Source of the DNA: Myxococcus qinghaiensis
GTDB lineage: Bacteria; Myxococcota; Myxococcia; Myxococcales; Myxococcaceae
Assembly (NCBI RefSeq): GCF_024198215.1
Contig: NZ_JAKCFA010000001.1
Coordinates: forward strand, 62,001 to 126,000
Length of the DNA: 64,000 nucleotides
Direction: 5' to 3'
Made by a program: the position numbers and the translations under genes
Shown here: positions 16,348-24,310 of the stretch, one piece after another
Layout: each line of letters starts with the position of its first letter
Position numbering within the stretch: position 1 is the stretch's first letter
The notes under the pieces: model-generated
The model's input: the letters and a program-made list of their open reading frames with translations, nothing else
Told to the model about the DNA's origin: nothing
Databases searched by the model: none

Positions 16348-17850
16348 GTGTCCGACGCCAGCCCCTCGAGCCCCAGTCCCTCGCGCCATCCATGGTGGCC
16401 CCTGCTGCTGGTGGGGGCCGGCGCCTGGCTGCTTCGAGTTGCGGGCTTCTTCCACCGGGGCGGTGCCTTCGGTCATCCCGTGGACTACGACGAGGGTGTC
16501 TACTTCAGCGCCGCCGCGCTCCTGTCGCATGGGGTGTTGCCCTATCGCGACTACTTCTTCGTGCACCCTCCTGGGCTGGCGGTGTTGCTGTCGCCGCTGG
16601 CCGCGCTCTCCCGCGTCTTCGATGCCGCGACGGCCTTCACCGTGGTTCGCTGGTTCATCCCCGTCCTCGGCGCCGTGAGCACGGTGCTGAGTGGACGCAT
16701 TGCCCAGCAGCGTTGGGGCATGCGGGCAGGTCTCGTCGCGGCGCTCGTGTATGCCGTCTACCCCGAGGCCGCGTCGACTGAGCGAGGCCCGTTTCTGGAG
16801 CCGCTGCTCAACCTCACATGTCTCGGTATGGCGTGGGTGTGGCTTCGCCCGGAAGGGAAGGATGGGGCGCGGCGACAGGACGTGTGGGCAGGCGTCCTGC
16901 TGGCCACCGCGTGCGCCATCAAGCTGACCGCGGGCGTCTGGGTGCTCGCCGCGGTGTGGGCTCGTGGCGCTGCGGGAGAGTGGCAGCGCGTCTTGAGACT
17001 CGTGGGCGTCGCCTTGGTGGTGGGGCTCGTCTGGGTGGGGCCCTTCTTCGCGCTCGCGCCCGGGCCGATGTTCGAGGGCCTGCTGCGCTTCCAGTTGCTG
17101 CGTCCCCCGGATGGTGAGCTGGACACCTGGCGTCGGCTCCTGACGATGCTGGGCGAGCGCCACCTGGGTGTCTCCGCATTGACCGGAGTGGGGCTGCTCG
17201 TGGTGCTGGTGCGTGCTCGCAGGAAGGAGGCGGTCGCCGAGCGGCTCTTCGCGGGAGCCTGGCTCCTCACCTGCGTGACGTTCCTGTCCTCCAAGAGCTA
17301 CTGGGGCCAGTACAACGCGAGCCTCGCACCGGCCACGGCCTTGCTCGCCGGGCTTGGCGCTTCGTGGCTGCTCGATTGGGCGGAGGCGCGCTCGCGACGA
17401 TTCGCGGTGGTCATGACAGGCGTGGTGGGGCTCGCGGCACTCTCTCCGCTGCCTGCTTCCCTCGGTGACGCCAATCAGAGAGACCGTGGACTGCTCGCGC
17501 TGGGGCACGATATCCGCGCCGCTGTTTCTGCTGACGAGGCGCTCTGCGTCTTCGAGCCCGCATGGGGCATCGTCGCGGGACGGCTGCCAGGGATTCCCCA
17601 GGGCGCACCCGCCCTGGTCGACCCCTATGGACTGATGTTGCGCGATGCACTGGGCGGCCCCGAGCGCTACGCCTCCGCGGCGGCGGCCTTCGAGGATGAG
17701 CGTTCGCAGCGAACGATGCGCTCACTGCTCGCGCGCTGCGGTGTCCTGGTCCTCAATGGCCGGGGCGAGTGGCAACTGTCGGCGGCCAGTGAGCAGTGGG
17801 TTCAGGAACACTTCGCGCGGGAAGGGCCTCTGTGGAGGCGCCGTCCCTAG
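16348..17850 (+). CDS. GT39/ArnT-like polytopic glycosyltransferase
   Basis: The 500-residue membrane protein has about ten hydrophobic helices. Right after the first is DYDEGVYF (about 48-55), the Asp/Glu-bearing luminal loop typical of polyprenyl-phosphate-sugar transferases (PMT/ArnT, GT39/GT83). The HPPGLAVLL and TERGPFLEPLLNL segments are also family-like. These enzymes move a sugar from a polyprenyl phosphate donor to a protein or lipid on the periplasmic side. GTG 16348 is the chosen start. The gene converges on a lipoprotein gene with an 18-base gap. The substrate is not known. Confidence 0.75.
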   Translation: MSDASPSSPSPSRHPWWPLLLVGAGAWLLRVAGFFHRGGAFGHPVDYDEGVYFSAAALLSHGVLPYRDYFFVHPPGLAVLLSPLAALSRVFDAATAFTVVRWFIPVLGAVSTVLSGRIAQQRWGMRAGLVAALVYAVYPEAASTERGPFLEPLLNLTCLGMAWVWLRPEGKDGARRQDVWAGVLLATACAIKLTAGVWVLAAVWARGAAGEWQRVLRLVGVALVVGLVWVGPFFALAPGPMFEGLLRFQLLRPPDGELDTWRRLLTMLGERHLGVSALTGVGLLVVLVRARRKEAVAERLFAGAWLLTCVTFLSSKSYWGQYNASLAPATALLAGLGASWLLDWAEARSRRFAVVMTGVVGLAALSPLPASLGDANQRDRGLLALGHDIRAAVSADEALCVFEPAWGIVAGRLPGIPQGAPALVDPYGLMLRDALGGPERYASAAAAFEDERSQRTMRSLLARCGVLVLNGRGEWQLSAASEQWVQEHFAREGPLWRRRP

Positions 17851-17868
17851 CGCGCGACTTCACGAGGC

Positions 17869-18738
17869 TCAGTTCGTCCGGATGACGCCCACGTCGGCGG
17901 TGCCCGCGAGCAGTGCGCTGCCGAGGAACAGGTTGTCGGACTCCGCGCCGCCCAGCCGCACGGCCTGGAAGATGACCAGGTACGTCCGATTGGGCCGAGG
18001 GAAGGCCGTGCCCGGAATCGTCACCTGTGCCTCGCGGTACGAGCCCGGCACCGCGACGAGTTGGAGGAACTCCAACGGCGTGGTGGGCATGTTCGAGTAC
18101 GTCGGCTGGCCCTTCTCGCCGTCGGAGCTGAGCGGCACCACGGTGACGAAGCCCAGCGTGCGCTCCTTGCCGCCCGAGGCCGCGGCCCGGTCGAACGTCA
18201 GCGACGCCCCGGAAGCGTGGCGCAGGAAGCCCTCAGCGGGGTGGAACTTCCCGATGGCCTCCTGGATGGGCGCGTCCTCGACCTGGCCCACGTAGCGCGT
18301 ACCGTTGCGCGAGGCGATGAACTGGTAGGTGGCGCCGGACTGGTACACCAGGGCCGGGTCGCTCCCGCCCACGTTGGTGCGGCTGTAGCTGCCCGAGCCA
18401 TCCTCCGTCAGCGCCGTGGCCTGGCCACCCGTGGGCTGCAGCGTCGCCGTGGCGCCGGACACTCCCGAGGGCTGCGAGTTCTCGCCGGACTTCGTGCCGA
18501 AGAACACCAGGGCCGCCGTCTGCGCGGGCAGCGAGATGACGTCGCCGCCATCCGGGCTGAACGTCCCGGCGTCGAAGCCCGCGAGCGCCGAAGCGGAGAT
18601 CTCCACCTCGGGCGTGGCCAGGAGCGTGCCCACCATGACGTGGTCGGCGGTGAGCTGCGCCCCTGTCTTCTCCAGGTCGCACGCCAGGGGAGCAAGGAAG
18701 AGAGCAGTCACGGAGGCGGACAGGAGAAGGCGTTTCAT
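17869..18738 (-). CDS. Hypothetical lipoprotein
   Basis: The 289-residue product starts at ATG 18738, at a lipoprotein signal MKRLLLSA... ending in LAPLAC, with Cys20 lipidated. Aspartate follows the cysteine, which in E. coli is an inner-membrane retention signal, though this rule may not hold in myxobacteria. The mature part is beta-rich with Gly, Thr and Ser. I do not recognise a family. It diverges from the CHASE2 cyclase gene with a 97-bp gap. Confidence 0.75.
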   Translation of the reverse strand: MKRLLLSASVTALFLAPLACDLEKTGAQLTADHVMVGTLLATPEVEISASALAGFDAGTFSPDGGDVISLPAQTAALVFFGTKSGENSQPSGVSGATATLQPTGGQATALTEDGSGSYSRTNVGGSDPALVYQSGATYQFIASRNGTRYVGQVEDAPIQEAIGKFHPAEGFLRHASGASLTFDRAAASGGKERTLGFVTVVPLSSDGEKGQPTYSNMPTTPLEFLQLVAVPGSYREAQVTIPGTAFPRPNRTYLVIFQAVRLGGAESDNLFLGSALLAGTADVGVIRTN

Positions 18739-18835
18739 CGGGTGGACCCAGGGTGTGGCGAGTCCGCCGAGCATAGCAGGCACGCGCGACAAGCCCCCGC
18801 GCACCGGGGCTTCTCGGGGTATCCTGCGGGCACTC

Positions 18836-21439
18836 GTGCAAGGACACCGCGTTCACTCCGCGAGCCGGCGCTTCTTCAAGCGGCTCGGCTTCTCCCTGGC
18901 CATGGCCGCCTTCTTCGGCTGTGTGCTGGGGATCCTCGTGTATCTGCGAGCACCCCAGCCGGCGGCCCCGAGAGGGGACTCGCCCACGTGGGTGCCCTCG
19001 GGCGTCGTGGAGATGGCGCAGGCCTGGCTGGAGGGGCTGGAGCGGCGCACCTACGACTGGCGCGTGCTGGAGCTCGGGGCCCGCTCGGAGCGGCCGGACG
19101 AGGCCGTTGTCGTGGCCATCGACGAGGAGACGCTCGCCGAGGCACGTCAGGATGACCGGCCCGGCATCGCCACCCAGCCCTGGCCCCGGCAGCTCGTGGG
19201 CGCCATGGCGCACCGGCTGGTGGAAGAGGGCGCGCTGCTGGTGCTGTTGGACTTACCGTTCCCCGAGCTGAGCCCCAACGCCTGCGTCAACCCGAAGCTG
19301 TCACCCGGCGCCATCTCCAGCGACGACGCCTCGTTCCGCGAGTTCCTGGAGCGGGACTCGGGCAAGGCGCTCCTGTCCTTCTCCTGGGAGTCGCAGGGCT
19401 CACGGGTGCTGCCGCCGGCGAGTCGCCTCTGGCCCTATCGGGTGAAGGTGGGCACGTTCGCCAACTCCGTCGAGGCGCGCGGGAGGGCGCAGGCAGTGCT
19501 CGCCGTGCAGCGCCCCGCCTTCGTCATCCCCGCGGGAAGCCAGGTGGAGGTCTGGGGCGGTGCCTCGGACGAGGCGGATGGGAAGGAGCTGGGGACGCGG
19601 CTGGGCTCGCCCGGGGCCGCCATCGCCGAGCGCCGCGCCACGGACGACACGTACCGCATCGGCCCCACGGACCTGTTCATCTCGCTGGCCGAGGTGCAGG
19701 TGGAGGGGATTGACCCCGCGAAGCTGGTGGAGGTGCGCCAGCTCCAGCATCCGGTGGCGCCGCTCATGGGCGGTGGCTCGGGCTACGGGGCCGTCACCCT
19801 GACGGCGGACCCCGACGGCGTGGTGCGCGGCATCCCCCATCTGGTGGCGTATCCGGCACGGGATGGGCGCCACGTGCTGCCCTCGCTCCCGCTCGCGGCG
19901 GCCATGCGGCTGGCCAACACGCGCACGCTCCGCTACGTGGACGGCCGGCTGCAAGTGGGGGATGCGTACTCGGTGCCCATGGATGCGTCGGGCTACAGCC
20001 TGATGCGCTGGGACGCGCCGACGGCGGGGCGGGGCTCTCGCGGCTCGCTGGCGCGTTCGATTCGCGCGTGGAACGTGCTGCTCAACGTCTTCGACGTGGC
20101 GGACGAGCGCCCCGCGCGCTTCGACAACGACTTGGAGGGCCGCACCGTCGTCCTCACGCGCACCGCGGGCGAGTCCGGTCACCTGCGGCACACGCCCATT
20201 GGCCTGGAGACTCCAGGGGGCGCGATTCTGGGGCAGGCGCTGGCCAACATCCTGCGCTCCGAGGGCATCACCCGGGCCCCCGCGGACTACGACCTGGGGC
20301 TGACGGTGGGCCTCGCGTTCCTGGGGGCGTTCCTCGCGCTGTCGCTGAGCTTCCTCCTGCGCTCGCTGCGGGGCGCGCTGTTCTACCTGAGTGGCCTGGC
20401 GCTCGCGGGTGCGGGCTACACGGTGGCCGTCTTCTACGTGTTCATCGAGCAGCGGCTCTGGGTGGCGATGGCGGGGCCGCTCTTGGCCATGGTGGGGGCC
20501 TTCGCCGTCACCACCGTCTACGCCTTCCGCAACGAGCAGCAGATTCGCGACTTCGTGCAGACGGCGCTGGGCCGCTACGTCAGCCCCGAGGTCGCCCGGC
20601 TGGTGACGCGGGACTTGAGCCTGATGCGCCCCGAGCGTCGGCGGATGTCCGTGTACATCTGCGATATCGAAGGCTTCACGCGCCTGTCGGAGGGCATGAC
20701 GCCCGAGCAGCTCGTGGGCCTGTTCAACGAGTACCTCCTGGAGATGGCGGCGGTGGTGCGCTCCACGGCGGGGCAGGTGGACAAGTACATCGGCGACTCG
20801 GTGATGGCGTTCTGGGGCGCGCCCGTTCGCACGGAGCGCCATGCGCACCTGGCCTGTGAGGCCGCGCTGAAGATGCGCGCGGTGCTGACGGAGAAGCAGG
20901 ACGCCTGGGAGAAGAAGTTCGGCCGTCGCTTGAGCTTCCGCGCCGGCGTGGACACGGGCGAAGTCGTGGTCGGCGACATGGGCAGTGAGCTGAAGTCCAA
21001 CTACACCGTGCTCGGTGACGCGGTGGGCATTGCCGCCCGGCTGGAGTCGCTGAACAAGGTGTACGGCACCTACGTGCTGGTGGGGGACGGCACCGTGTCG
21101 CTCGCGGGGGACAACTACGTGTTCCGCGTGGTGGACCGGGTGCGGCTCAAGGGGCGCGCGGAGCCGCTGCGCGTGCACGAACTGGTGGGCCGGAAGGGTG
21201 ACATCACCGGGCCGCAGCAGGAGCAGCTCGCCCTGCACGAGAAGGCCCTCACCGCGTACCACCAGCGCCGCTTCGCGGAGGCGCACGCCCTCTTCGAGCG
21301 CTCCGCCACCGACTTCAAGGACACCGTCTCCGCCGTGTACGCGGCGCGCTGCGCCCGCTTCATCGTCACGCCGCCGCCCGCGGAGTGGGACGGAGTGCAT
21401 GGCGTGGAGGAGGGGGAGCACCTCGCCGTCGCGGCGTGA
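18836..21439 (+). CDS. CHASE2-domain adenylate/guanylate cyclase
   Basis: The 867-residue receptor-type cyclase has an N-terminal membrane helix (about 20-40) and an extracytoplasmic CHASE2 region (about 60-440) containing RTYDWRVLE and FPELSPN. Three membrane helices (about 485-560) lead to a class III cyclase domain (about 600-790). The metal aspartates are Asp610 (CDIEGFT) and Asp654 (GDSVMAFWG). The usual VNxAxR helix reads VGIAAR: the transition-state Asn is Gly731, while Arg735 is kept. A TPR-like tail follows. GTG 18836 is the start; ATG 18902 is possible but cuts into the membrane helix. Confidence 0.87.
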   Translation: MQGHRVHSASRRFFKRLGFSLAMAAFFGCVLGILVYLRAPQPAAPRGDSPTWVPSGVVEMAQAWLEGLERRTYDWRVLELGARSERPDEAVVVAIDEETLAEARQDDRPGIATQPWPRQLVGAMAHRLVEEGALLVLLDLPFPELSPNACVNPKLSPGAISSDDASFREFLERDSGKALLSFSWESQGSRVLPPASRLWPYRVKVGTFANSVEARGRAQAVLAVQRPAFVIPAGSQVEVWGGASDEADGKELGTRLGSPGAAIAERRATDDTYRIGPTDLFISLAEVQVEGIDPAKLVEVRQLQHPVAPLMGGGSGYGAVTLTADPDGVVRGIPHLVAYPARDGRHVLPSLPLAAAMRLANTRTLRYVDGRLQVGDAYSVPMDASGYSLMRWDAPTAGRGSRGSLARSIRAWNVLLNVFDVADERPARFDNDLEGRTVVLTRTAGESGHLRHTPIGLETPGGAILGQALANILRSEGITRAPADYDLGLTVGLAFLGAFLALSLSFLLRSLRGALFYLSGLALAGAGYTVAVFYVFIEQRLWVAMAGPLLAMVGAFAVTTVYAFRNEQQIRDFVQTALGRYVSPEVARLVTRDLSLMRPERRRMSVYICDIEGFTRLSEGMTPEQLVGLFNEYLLEMAAVVRSTAGQVDKYIGDSVMAFWGAPVRTERHAHLACEAALKMRAVLTEKQDAWEKKFGRRLSFRAGVDTGEVVVGDMGSELKSNYTVLGDAVGIAARLESLNKVYGTYVLVGDGTVSLAGDNYVFRVVDRVRLKGRAEPLRVHELVGRKGDITGPQQEQLALHEKALTAYHQRRFAEAHALFERSATDFKDTVSAVYAARCARFIVTPPPAEWDGVHGVEEGEHLAVAA

Positions 21440-21457
21440 CGCTCGCGTCCGCGCGCT

Positions 21458-21826
21458 TCAGCCGTCGTCGGGGTCCGGCGTATCCGGCTGGCCGAAGAGC
21501 TCGCGCACGGGCGAGTCCTTCGCGATGTGCTCGTTGACCACGCGGTGCATCTTCTCGGGCGTCATCTCCGAGTAGTACACCTCGCCGTCCCAGCCCATGA
21601 GCTGGAAGTCCTCGGGCGACAGCGGGTCCCTCTTGCGGCCCGTGTCCTCGCGGACGACCACGTTGGGCCCCATGTGGCAGAAGCCGTAGCAGCCGCCCCG
21701 GTACAGCTCGCAGCGCGGCACCAGGCGCTGCTCGGAGAGCGCGTCCCGAGCGGCGGCATACACCGCATCCGCACCGCCGGCCTTGCAGGTCGACCCTTTG
21801 CACACGGACAAGCGGTAGCGCTTCAT
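21458..21826 (-). CDS. Thioredoxin-like [2Fe-2S] ferredoxin (NuoE-type fold)
   Basis: A 122-residue protein with the four-cysteine signature of thioredoxin-like [2Fe-2S] domains: Cys9-x4-Cys14 and Cys46-x3-Cys50. An extra Cys39 lies near the second pair. NuoE of complex I and several hydrogenase subunits share this fold. ATG 21826 opens MKRYRLSVCKG directly at the first strand. It lies on the same strand as and downstream of nuoI, but a strong terminator separates them. It could supply a NuoE-like electron-transfer function or act independently; the sequence does not decide. Confidence 0.82.
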   Translation of the reverse strand: MKRYRLSVCKGSTCKAGGADAVYAAARDALSEQRLVPRCELYRGGCYGFCHMGPNVVVREDTGRKRDPLSPEDFQLMGWDGEVYYSEMTPEKMHRVVNEHIAKDSPVRELFGQPDTPDPDDG

Positions 21827-21995
21827 CGCCAAGACACCACCCACCCTACGGAGTCCACACCCCGAGCGAAAGCAGCCGACCTCCAACAGCGTGTGCCAGG
21901 CCGCACTCCACACCGTCCCGGGGACGGAAGCCCGGACGCCAGACGCCAGGGCCATTGAAGAGCTGCAACGTCATCACCCGCACCCCGAAATGAGA

Positions 21996-22036
21996 CCGGC
22001 CCGCCTGCCGCTCGAAGGAGCGGGGAGGCGGGCCGG
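21996..22036 (-). terminator. Terminator of the nuoC-D-G-H-I transcript
   Basis: CCGGCCCGCCT (21996-22006) and AGGCGGGCCGG (22026-22036) form a perfect 11-bp stem. An inner CCGCTC/GAGCGG pairing (22008-22013 with 22018-22023) closes on a GAAG tetraloop. Reading the minus strand, a short TCATTTC run follows. It lies 40 bases after the nuoI stop. Confidence 0.7.
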
Positions 22037-22075
22037 GCTGCTGCACATCCGTACGCGCGGGGCGCGGGGATGGAT

Positions 22076-22852
22076 CTACTTGAGGAACTTCGTCACCTGG
22101 ATGGGGCCCTGCTGCGTCACCACCGTCTGCCCGTGCGCGACGACAGCCTTGCCGTGCCCGCCCTGGTGGTCATGCCCCGCGCCCAGCTGCGGCGTCTTGA
22201 GCTGCACCAGGCCCTCGCCAATGCGCGTGTGGGCTTCCTTGTGCGTGTGGTGCGGCTCCTCGGAGCCCTCGCGCTTGTTCCACGGGTCCGAGGGGTGCGA
22301 GACGGCCGGCCCCTTCAGGAGCTTCGGGATGTCGTAGACGAAGTTCTGCCGCGTGTACTCGGACGGGGTGTGCATGTACGTGTCCATGCGGATGGCGTCC
22401 TTGGGGCAGGCGTCCACGCACAGGCCACACACGATGCAGCGCAGCTCGTCGATGACGAACTGCGTGGGGTACTTCTCGATGACGCGCGACTCGCCGTCAG
22501 CGTCCGTCTCCTCGTACTCACCCGCCTCGATGTAGATGCACTGCGCCGGGCAGATGGTCGCGCACATGTAGCAGGCCACGCAGCGCGGCTTGCCGTCCTC
22601 GCGCGGAACCAGCCGGTGCAGCCCGCGGTAGCCCTCCGGGTAGATGGGCTTCTCCTCGGGGTACTCGACCGTCGTCATCAGGCTGGTGCCCGTGCGGTCC
22701 TGCACCTGCGTGTTCGTGTCACGCGTGCCGAAGAGGTTGCGGAAGAAGTGCCTGGTCGTGATGGCCAGACCGTGCAGCAGCCCCGGGATGTACATCCGCT
22801 CCCGGATGTCCGTGCGGGGGTCCTGGGTGACCTTGGTAACCTTGATGGCCAT
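22076..22852 (-). CDS. nuoI: NADH-quinone oxidoreductase subunit I
   Basis: NuoI carries two [4Fe-4S] clusters (N6a and N6b) that pass electrons toward NuoB on the cytoplasmic arm of complex I. The ligands are visible: Cys91, 94, 97 and 101, and Cys139, 142, 145 and 149. The fold ends at about residue 175, but the protein is 258 residues long. The extra tail is His-rich (eight His between about 197 and 241), which E. coli NuoI (180 residues) lacks. It follows nuoH with 31 bases between and is the last gene of this nuo block. Confidence 0.93.
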   Translation of the reverse strand: MAIKVTKVTQDPRTDIRERMYIPGLLHGLAITTRHFFRNLFGTRDTNTQVQDRTGTSLMTTVEYPEEKPIYPEGYRGLHRLVPREDGKPRCVACYMCATICPAQCIYIEAGEYEETDADGESRVIEKYPTQFVIDELRCIVCGLCVDACPKDAIRMDTYMHTPSEYTRQNFVYDIPKLLKGPAVSHPSDPWNKREGSEEPHHTHKEAHTRIGEGLVQLKTPQLGAGHDHQGGHGKAVVAHGQTVVTQQGPIQVTKFLK

Positions 22853-22883
22853 GATGGTGTCTCGATTCCCGGTGCCCTAGGGC

Positions 22884-24308
22884 CTAGTGCGAAGACGTCG
22901 CGCTCGCGTGGGCCGGCAGCCCATGCGCGTCGTGCCCGTGGTCATGGCCATGGGCTCCATGTGCGCCGTGCGCACCGCCCTCCGCCGCTTCTTCCTTCTT
23001 CGTCATCGTCAGAACCACCAGCACGCCAATCTCCAGCATGCCCACCACCGCCAGCGCCCGCAGGGAAGGGTCCCACAGCACGAGCGCGCCGGTGACGAAC
23101 ACGTTCGCCAGGCCCAGCGGCAGGAGGATCTTCCAGCCGAGCGACTGGATCTGGTCGTAGCGGAAGCGGGGGAACGTCCAACGAATCACCAGCTGCACCC
23201 AGATGAGGAAGACCACCTTCACCCAGAACACCGTGGCCAGGAGGGTGCCGTACAGCCACCCGTGCTCCTGCATCAGCGGCTGGCTCGCCAGCCACTCGCC
23301 GCCGAAGGGCAGGTGGTGGCCGCCAAAGAACAGCGCCGTCGTCACGCCGGCCAGCACCACGACCTCCACGAACTCGGAGATCATGAACATGCCGAACTTC
23401 ATGCCGGAGTACTCCACGAAGTAGCCGATGATCTCCGACTCGCCTTCCGGCACGTCGAAGGGCGCGCGCTTGGTCTCCGCGAAGGACGCGACGAAGAAGC
23501 CGATGAACCCGATGGGCTGCAGGATGAAGCCCCACGCCGGCAGGCCGAAGTCGAACGCGCCGTCGGTGCGCCACAGGTACTGCGCCTGACCGGTGGCCTG
23601 CGCGCCATCCAGGCCCAGCTCACCGACGAGCGGCGGAAGCTGCAGCGAGGAGAACGCCATGAACAGGCCCACCAGCGACAGGCCCAGCGCCACCTCGTAC
23701 GAAATCATCTGCGAGGACGCGCGCACGCCGCCCAGCAGCGCGAACTTGTTGTTGGAGGACCAGCCCGCGAGCGCCGTGCCGTAGACGGCCAGGGAGGCAA
23801 TCGCGAGCAGGTACAGCACGCCGAAGTCGGGCGTGGCGACGACCATGTCCACGTGGTGGCCGAACACCGTCACCGACGGGCCCGCGGGCACCACCGCGAA
23901 CAGCGCGAAGACCGGGGCGAAGGCGAGGATGGGGCCCAGCTTGAACAGGAACCGGTTCGCCGTGCCGGGGATGAAGTCTTCCTTGGTCAGCATCTTCAGC
24001 ACGTCCGTGAGGATGTGCGGAAGGCCGGCCAGGGAGCGGTTGCGGATGCCGGGCAGGTTGATGCGCGCGCGGTTGGGACCCACGCGGTCCTGCATCAGCG
24101 CGCTCCACTTGCGCTCGGCGATGGTCAACAGCGTGGCGATGATCATCACGAAGACGAGCATCAGGAACAGGATGTTCGACAGCCGGCTCGCACCCGGGAA
24201 GAGGTGCTTCTCGGCCAGGCCGGCCACCGCATACGCCGCCGCGGACACACCCGCGAGCGTCGCGACGATGAAGCCCATCGCGAAGAGGACAGTCAGTACG
24301 CGCTTCAT
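22884..24308 (-). CDS. nuoH: NADH-quinone oxidoreductase subunit H
   Basis: NuoH is the membrane subunit that forms part of the quinone-binding cavity of complex I. Family motifs are the ERKWSALMQDRVGPNR loop (about 64-79) and ETKRAPFDVPEGESEI (about 286-301), and there are about nine membrane helices. At 474 residues it is much longer than E. coli NuoH (325). The excess comes from extra membrane helices and a C-terminal tail with nine His in the last 32 residues. ATG 24308 is two bases from the nuoG stop. Confidence 0.93.
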   Translation of the reverse strand: MKRVLTVLFAMGFIVATLAGVSAAAYAVAGLAEKHLFPGASRLSNILFLMLVFVMIIATLLTIAERKWSALMQDRVGPNRARINLPGIRNRSLAGLPHILTDVLKMLTKEDFIPGTANRFLFKLGPILAFAPVFALFAVVPAGPSVTVFGHHVDMVVATPDFGVLYLLAIASLAVYGTALAGWSSNNKFALLGGVRASSQMISYEVALGLSLVGLFMAFSSLQLPPLVGELGLDGAQATGQAQYLWRTDGAFDFGLPAWGFILQPIGFIGFFVASFAETKRAPFDVPEGESEIIGYFVEYSGMKFGMFMISEFVEVVVLAGVTTALFFGGHHLPFGGEWLASQPLMQEHGWLYGTLLATVFWVKVVFLIWVQLVIRWTFPRFRYDQIQSLGWKILLPLGLANVFVTGALVLWDPSLRALAVVGMLEIGVLVVLTMTKKEEAAEGGAHGAHGAHGHDHGHDAHGLPAHASATSSH

Positions 24309-24310
24309 CG

